7,709 nucleotides of DNA. Source: Flavobacteriia bacterium. GTDB taxonomy: Bacteria; Bacteroidota; Bacteroidia; Flavobacteriales; Flavobacteriaceae. This document shows, in pieces, positions 4,432 through 7,709 of the stretch. Position 1 is the stretch's first letter, and every line of letters starts with the position of its first letter. Made by a program: the position numbers and the translations under genes. Below the pieces are notes generated by a model that did not search any database, was not told the DNA's origin, and saw nothing but the letters and a program-made list of their open reading frames with translations. The stretch is taken from positions 1 to 7,709 of the forward strand of contig JAHBAN010000235.1 in assembly GCA_018500075.1 (NCBI GenBank), in the 5' to 3' direction.

Positions 4432-6075
4432 ATGGCACGTTACATTTTCATTACGGGTGGTGTTGTTTCCTCTCTTGGCAAGGGCCTTGCCTCTGCGGCC
4501 CTCGGCGCGCTCTTGCAAGCCCGCGGATTCTCCGTGCGTCTGCGCAAGCTTGACCCCTATCTCAATGTCGATCCGGGCACTATGAGCCCGTTCGAGCACG
4601 GCGAGGTTTTCGTGACAGATGACGGCGCCGAAACCGATCTGGATCTGGGCCACTACGAGCGCTTCACAGGCGTCGCCGCCCGCAAGACAGACTCGGTCTC
4701 CTCGGGGCGGGTCTACTCCAATGTGCTCGAAAAAGAGCGCCGCGGCGATTACTTGGGCAAGACCATTCAGGTCATCCCCCATGTCACCAATGAAATCAAA
4801 GACTTCATCGGCGTTGGCGATGATGAGGTCGACTTCATGCTCTGCGAAATCGGCGGCACAGTGGGCGATATCGAGGGCCTGCCCTTCTTTGAAGCGATTC
4901 GCCAGTTTTCCCAGGAGCGGGCGCGCGGACAGTGCATTTTCATGCACTTAACCCTTTTGCCTTATCTTGCAGCCTCCGGCGAGCTGAAGACCAAACCCAC
5001 CCAACACTCCGTCAAGGAACTGCGCTCCATTGGCCTTCAGCCCGACGTTCTGGTCTGCCGCTCCGAACAGATCATCCCCGAGAAAGAGCGCGCCAAAATC
5101 GCGCTGTTCTGCAATGTGCGCCCCGAGGCGGTTATCCCCGCCTATGATCTGAAGTCGATCTATGAGGCCCCTCTGGCCTATCATCAGGCCGGTCTTGATC
5201 AGGCCGTGCTCGACGCCTTCCAGATCAGCCCCGCGCCCAAGCCCGAGTTGAAGGTCTGGGAAGATGTCAAAGACCGCATCACCCATACTGACGGAGATGT
5301 GAACATCGCCATCGTCGGCAAATATACCCAGCTTGAAGATGCCTATAAGTCGATCAAGGAAGCGCTGATGCACGGCGGCATGGCCAACCGTGTCAAAGTC
5401 AATGTCGATTGGGTTGATGCCGAAGTCTTTGATAAGGGCGACGCCGCGCCCCACCTTGAAGGCTACCATGCGATCCTTGTGCCCGGCGGCTTTGGCGAGC
5501 GCGGCACCGAAGGCAAAATCAAGGCCGCCCAGTTTGCCCGCGAGCGCAAGGTGCCCTATCTCGGGATATGCCTCGGAATGCAAATGGCGGTGATCGAGGC
5601 GGCGCGAAACGTGGCCAAAATCAAAGATGCCGGCTCTGAGGAATTTGACCATGAGGCAGGAAAAAAGCGTTTTGAGCCGGTGGTTTACCACCTCAAAGAA
5701 TGGGTGCAAGGCAACTATACCGTGACCCGCAAGGAAACCGACGACAAAGGCGGAACCATGCGCCTTGGCGCCTATGATGCCACGCTGGCCGAAGGCTCCA
5801 AAGTCGCACAGGTCTACGGCACAACCGCGATCGAAGAGCGTCACCGCCACCGCTATGAAGTCGATGTGAAATACCGCGAAAAGCTCGAAGCCTGCGGCCT
5901 GACCTTTTCGGGAATGTCCCCGGACGGCAGCCTCCCCGAGATCGTCGAATGGAAAGATCACCCGTGGTTCATCGGTGTGCAGTTTCACCCCGAGCTGAAG
6001 TCAAAGCCCTTCGCGCCGCATCCGCTGTTTGCCGATTTCGTGCGCGCCGCCGTAGAGACATCGCGGCTCGTCTAA
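4432..6075 (+). CDS. pyrG: CTP synthase PyrG (glutamine-hydrolysing)
   Basis: PyrG converts UTP to CTP with ATP and glutamine, the last step of de novo pyrimidine nucleotide synthesis, in the cytoplasm. The protein has 547 aa, the usual length. The N-terminal synthase domain (about 1-266) begins MARYIFITGGVVSSLGKG with the P-loop SLGKG at 14-18. The acidic residues corresponding to the Mg2+ ligands are D71 (TDLDLGHYERF) and E139 (CEIGGTVGDIEG). The C-terminal class I glutamine amidotransferase domain (about 288-547) has PGGFGERG (351-358), nucleophile C380 in GICLGMQ, and H519 and E521 in QFHPEL. No key residue is missing. ATG at 4432 is chosen because the family starts with MARYIF and GGGAG lies 8 nt upstream. 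A TTG 13 codons earlier is in frame but has no support. Confidence 0.98.
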   Translation: MARYIFITGGVVSSLGKGLASAALGALLQARGFSVRLRKLDPYLNVDPGTMSPFEHGEVFVTDDGAETDLDLGHYERFTGVAARKTDSVSSGRVYSNVLEKERRGDYLGKTIQVIPHVTNEIKDFIGVGDDEVDFMLCEIGGTVGDIEGLPFFEAIRQFSQERARGQCIFMHLTLLPYLAASGELKTKPTQHSVKELRSIGLQPDVLVCRSEQIIPEKERAKIALFCNVRPEAVIPAYDLKSIYEAPLAYHQAGLDQAVLDAFQISPAPKPELKVWEDVKDRITHTDGDVNIAIVGKYTQLEDAYKSIKEALMHGGMANRVKVNVDWVDAEVFDKGDAAPHLEGYHAILVPGGFGERGTEGKIKAAQFARERKVPYLGICLGMQMAVIEAARNVAKIKDAGSEEFDHEAGKKRFEPVVYHLKEWVQGNYTVTRKETDDKGGTMRLGAYDATLAEGSKVAQVYGTTAIEERHRHRYEVDVKYREKLEACGLTFSGMSPDGSLPEIVEWKDHPWFIGVQFHPELKSKPFAPHPLFADFVRAAVETSRLV

Positions 6076-6083
6076 GACGCGTC

Positions 6084-6105
6084 AGGCTTGACGGCCAAAG
6101 CCTTT
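6084..6105 (+). terminator. Weak hairpin after pyrG
   Basis: AGGCTT (6084-6089) and AAGCCT (6098-6103) form a 6-bp stem with an 8-nt loop, starting 9 nt after the pyrG stop, and only two further T follow. It may be a weak or leaky terminator between pyrG and the DUF1330 genes. Readthrough is likely. Confidence 0.25.
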
Positions 6106-6145
6106 CGCCGCAGCCTTGCCTTCGATCAAACGGGAGAAAAAAGCC

Positions 6146-6442
6146 ATGACCAAAGCCTATTGGGTGGCCCATGTGGATGTCTCTGATCCACAGGCCTATG
6201 AGAAATACAAAGCCGCCAATGCAGGCCCCTTCGCCGAGTTTGGCGCGCGCTTTCTGGTGCGCGGCGGCGATCAGGAGGTGCGGGAAGGCGCTGTGCGCAG
6301 CCGCACGGTTGTGATCGAGTTTCCAAGCTATGAAGCCGCGCGCGCCTGCTATGACAGCCCCGCCTATCAAGCCGCTTTTGACATTCGCAAAGAGGTCTCG
6401 ATCGGTGACATGGTGATCGTTCAAGGCTATGACGGGGCCTGA
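6146..6442 (+). CDS. DUF1330 family protein, first copy
   Basis: This gene encodes 98 aa and belongs to DUF1330, small cytoplasmic proteins of the dimeric alpha+beta (ferredoxin-like) barrel type with no established function. Typical features are the opening MTKAYWVAHVDVSDPQAYEKY (1-21), GARFLVRGG (33-41), the signature RSRTVVIEFPSYEAARACYDS (51-71) and SIGDMVIVQG (85-94). ATG at 6146 is preferred over an in-frame TTG 10 codons upstream because GGGAG (6132-6136) sits 9 nt ahead and the family begins here. It follows pyrG by 70 bp and is followed by a diverged second copy. About half of the residues are identical between the two copies without any gap up to residue 98. No enzyme motif is evident, so a role in a reaction would be a guess. 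Confidence 0.92.
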   Translation: MTKAYWVAHVDVSDPQAYEKYKAANAGPFAEFGARFLVRGGDQEVREGAVRSRTVVIEFPSYEAARACYDSPAYQAAFDIRKEVSIGDMVIVQGYDGA

Positions 6443-6520
6443 CACCACCCGCCGCAAGACTTGACCTTCGCGGCAGGTCGCGCCACCTTGGATGCCACGC
6501 ATATCGCAAAGGAAAAGCCC

Positions 6521-6820
6521 GTGCCAAAAGGCTATTGGATTGGTCAGTTAGACATCACAGACCCGGCGATCTACAACACCTACAAGCTCGCCGATGTGGA
6601 GCCGTTCAAAGACTACGGCGCGCGCTATGTTGTGCGCGGTGGCCGTCAGGAAAGCCCCGAAGGCCACTGGCGCAGCCGGACCGTTGTGATCGAGTTCCCA
6701 AGCTATGACGCCGCCGTCGCCTGCTATCACGACCCCCAGTTCCAGGCGATAATGGCGGTGCGAAAACTCTCCTCCATCGCCGATGTGGTGATCGTGGAAG
6801 GCCATGAGCCAGAGGGATAA
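6521..6820 (+). CDS. DUF1330 family protein, second copy (tandem paralogue)
   Basis: This gene encodes 99 aa and starts with GTG at 6521 (VPKGYWIGQLDITDPAIY, with fMet in reality). AAAGGA (6508-6513) lies 7 nt upstream. The start aligns exactly with that of the first copy, which supports it over an in-frame ATG 20 codons earlier. The conserved core RSRTVVIEFPSY (51-62) is identical to the first copy, and its DNA (6671-6708) differs from 6296-6333 at only 3 of 38 bases. The rest has diverged considerably, for example KLADVEPFKDYGARYVV against KAANAGPFAEFGARFLV. It arose by tandem duplication. The stop is 3 bp before the TerB-like gene, so the two are probably cotranscribed. Its function is unknown. 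Confidence 0.9.
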   Translation: MPKGYWIGQLDITDPAIYNTYKLADVEPFKDYGARYVVRGGRQESPEGHWRSRTVVIEFPSYDAAVACYHDPQFQAIMAVRKLSSIADVVIVEGHEPEG

Positions 6821-6823
6821 GCC

Positions 6824-7261
6824 ATGATCAAAGGTCTTTTTGAACGCCTCACCGGCAGCGCCGATCAGCGCGCAACAGACGCCGACGCGCGGCTTGCACT
6901 CACAGCGCTTCTGGTGCGCGTGGCGCGCGCCGATTTTGTCTATGACGCCGCCGAGCAGGCCCAGATCGACAAGGTGATAGCGCGCCGCTATGCGCTTACC
7001 CCCGAGCAAACCATAGCCCTGCGCGAGGAGGCCGAAGCGCTGGAGGCCACAGCCCCCGATACCGTGCGCTTCACCCGCGCCCTCAAAGACGCCGTGCCCT
7101 ATGAAGAGCGCACCGGCGTGATCGAGGCGCTCTGGTCCGTTGTTCTCGCCGATCAGAGCCGCGACGCCCATGAGGACGCGCTCCTGCGCGTGGTCGCCAA
7201 TCTTCTCGGCGTGTCCGACCGCGACAGCCACCTCGCGCGCCAGCGCGCCTCCGGCGCATGA
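6824..7261 (+). CDS. TerB-like (tellurite resistance TerB family) protein
   Basis: This gene encodes 145 aa, all predicted helical, with no signal peptide or membrane segment. It resembles the TerB/DjlA-type fold with two similar halves: VRVARADFVYDAAEQAQIDK (31-50) and VVLADQSRDAHEDALLRVV (106-124). Each carries the spaced acidic pattern A-D-x3-D-x2-E, which in TerB contributes to metal binding. Proteins annotated as tellurite resistance TerB in such genomes are usually single genes outside ter operons, so a role in tellurite resistance is not implied. ATG at 6824 has GAGGGA (6812-6817) at the end of the preceding gene, 6 nt away. Its stop overlaps the next start as ATGA (7258-7261), suggesting coupled translation with the PhnD-like gene. 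Confidence 0.88.
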   Translation: MIKGLFERLTGSADQRATDADARLALTALLVRVARADFVYDAAEQAQIDKVIARRYALTPEQTIALREEAEALEATAPDTVRFTRALKDAVPYEERTGVIEALWSVVLADQSRDAHEDALLRVVANLLGVSDRDSHLARQRASGA

Positions 7262-7690
7262 TCGCCTCCCTGCCGATGTATGATCTGCCCGCGCTGCACA
7301 GCGCCCATGATCGTTTCTGGCAGGCCATCCGCGCAGCCCTCGGCTATGGCCCCGCCACGCTCCTGCGCAGCGGCGATCTCTGGGACCACTGGCAATCGCC
7401 CGATCTCTTGCTCTCCCAGACCTGCGGCTTTCCCTATCGCGCGCGCCTGCATGGCCATGTGCAGCTCGTCGCCACCCCCGATTTCGGCCTCCCCGGATGC
7501 CCCGCAGGCCACTACACCTCCGTCTTTCTCGCCCGGCGCAGTGACCAGATCACCGCCCTGCCCGAGCTGTCAGGCCGGCGCTTTGCCTTCAACGAGCCGA
7601 TGTCCCAGTCGGGCTGGGCCGCGCCCAAAACCCACCTCGACAGCCTCGGCCTCAGCGCCGGCGCGCTTGTCCAAACCGGCTCTCATGCCC
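7258..7690 (+). CDS. PhnD/SsuA-like substrate-binding family protein (truncated by contig end)
   Basis: 144 genuine codons are visible (MIASLPMYDLPALHSAHDRF onward). The sequence resembles the periplasmic phosphate/phosphonate-binding protein group (PhnD-like): LLLSQTCGFPYR (50-61), VQLVATPDFGLPGCPAGHY (68-86), SVFLARRSDQI (88-98) and RFAFNEPMSQSGWAAP (107-122), the last matching the N-x-x-x-SQSG block of that family. There is no signal peptide or lipobox at the start, so it may act in the cytoplasm or the export signal has been lost. ATG at 7258 overlaps the TerB-like stop and has no ribosome binding site of its own. Ligand and partner transporter cannot be told. The gene is cut at 7690, and everything read after that is adapter sequence. 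Confidence 0.82.
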
Positions 7691-7709
7691 CTGTCTCTTA
7701 TACACATCT
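7691..7709. other. Tn5/Nextera mosaic-end adapter sequence (artefact)
   Basis: The last 19 bases, CTGTCTCTTATACACATCT, are exactly the 19-bp mosaic end used in transposase-based (Nextera) library preparation. They end precisely at the window end, as expected for an untrimmed adapter at a contig terminus. They should not be treated as genome. The reading frame of the PhnD-like gene continues through them only by chance, adding a false tail of PVSYTH. Confidence 0.96.

Noticed and set aside
4948..5988. A minus-strand open frame of 346 codons inside pyrG
   Set aside because: Long antisense frames are common opposite GC-rich genes. This one is exactly codon-aligned with pyrG and carries no family motifs.
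6824..7261. A tellurite resistance operon
   Set aside because: Only one TerB-like gene is present, with no TerC, TerD, TerE or TerZ neighbours. Isolated TerB-like proteins are widespread, so the resistance label is not justified.
7691..7709. A genuine Tn5-type transposon end
   Set aside because: The match is the engineered hyperactive mosaic end and stops exactly at the sequence terminus, which points to library adapter rather than an integrated element.

Overview
The window is GC-rich chromosomal DNA of a Rhodobacterales alphaproteobacterium (Rhodobacteraceae or Roseobacter group). The evidence is the set of small conserved proteins (a DUF2842 membrane protein, a DUF6614-like protein, paired DUF1330 proteins), the style of PurA, PyrG and SecG, and an intergenic CCAAAAATATCC element that I recall as recurrent in these genomes. 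It is mostly a housekeeping region. I see no insertion sequence, CRISPR array, tRNA, rRNA or phage gene.

Layout. Positions 1-3526 are on the minus strand. In transcription order they hold a DUF6614-like gene (3526-3176), purA (3045-1750), a DUF2842 membrane protein 5 bp after purA (1744-1496), a structured repeat-rich spacer of 364 bp (1495-1132), a ferric/polyamine-type ABC ATPase starting with GTG (1131-46), and the first 16 codons of another gene overlapping it by ATGA. Positions 3527-3910 are a divergent spacer with three GTGCACGC repeats at an exact 11-bp period, a GCTTAA-flanked hairpin and a likely secG promoter. The plus strand then carries secG (3911-4264), pyrG (4432-6075), two tandem DUF1330 paralogues (6146-6442 and 6521-6820), a TerB-like gene (6824-7261) and a truncated PhnD-like substrate-binding protein gene (7258 onward).

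The best candidate for something undescribed is the pyrG leader. The predicted transcription start falls in TCCCGTGA (4351-4358), which is perfectly complementary to TCACGGGA (4415-4422), the segment holding the pyrG Shine-Dalgarno sequence. A small perfect hairpin lies inside the enclosed loop. Transcripts that begin in the CCC could hide the ribosome binding site, and transcripts that begin just downstream could not. This is the logic of pyrimidine-sensed start-site switching known for enterobacterial pyrC and pyrD, here on the gene that makes CTP.

The last 19 bases (7691-7709) are exactly the Tn5/Nextera mosaic end. They are sequencing adapter, not genome, so the last gene is cut at 7690 and its apparent end is artificial.

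Functionally, purA (IMP to adenylosuccinate) and pyrG (UTP to CTP) are both nucleotide-synthesis genes but lie on opposite strands in separate transcription units. SecG belongs to the Sec translocon. The tight spacing of the second DUF1330 gene, the TerB-like gene and the PhnD-like gene suggests one cotranscribed group downstream of pyrG.
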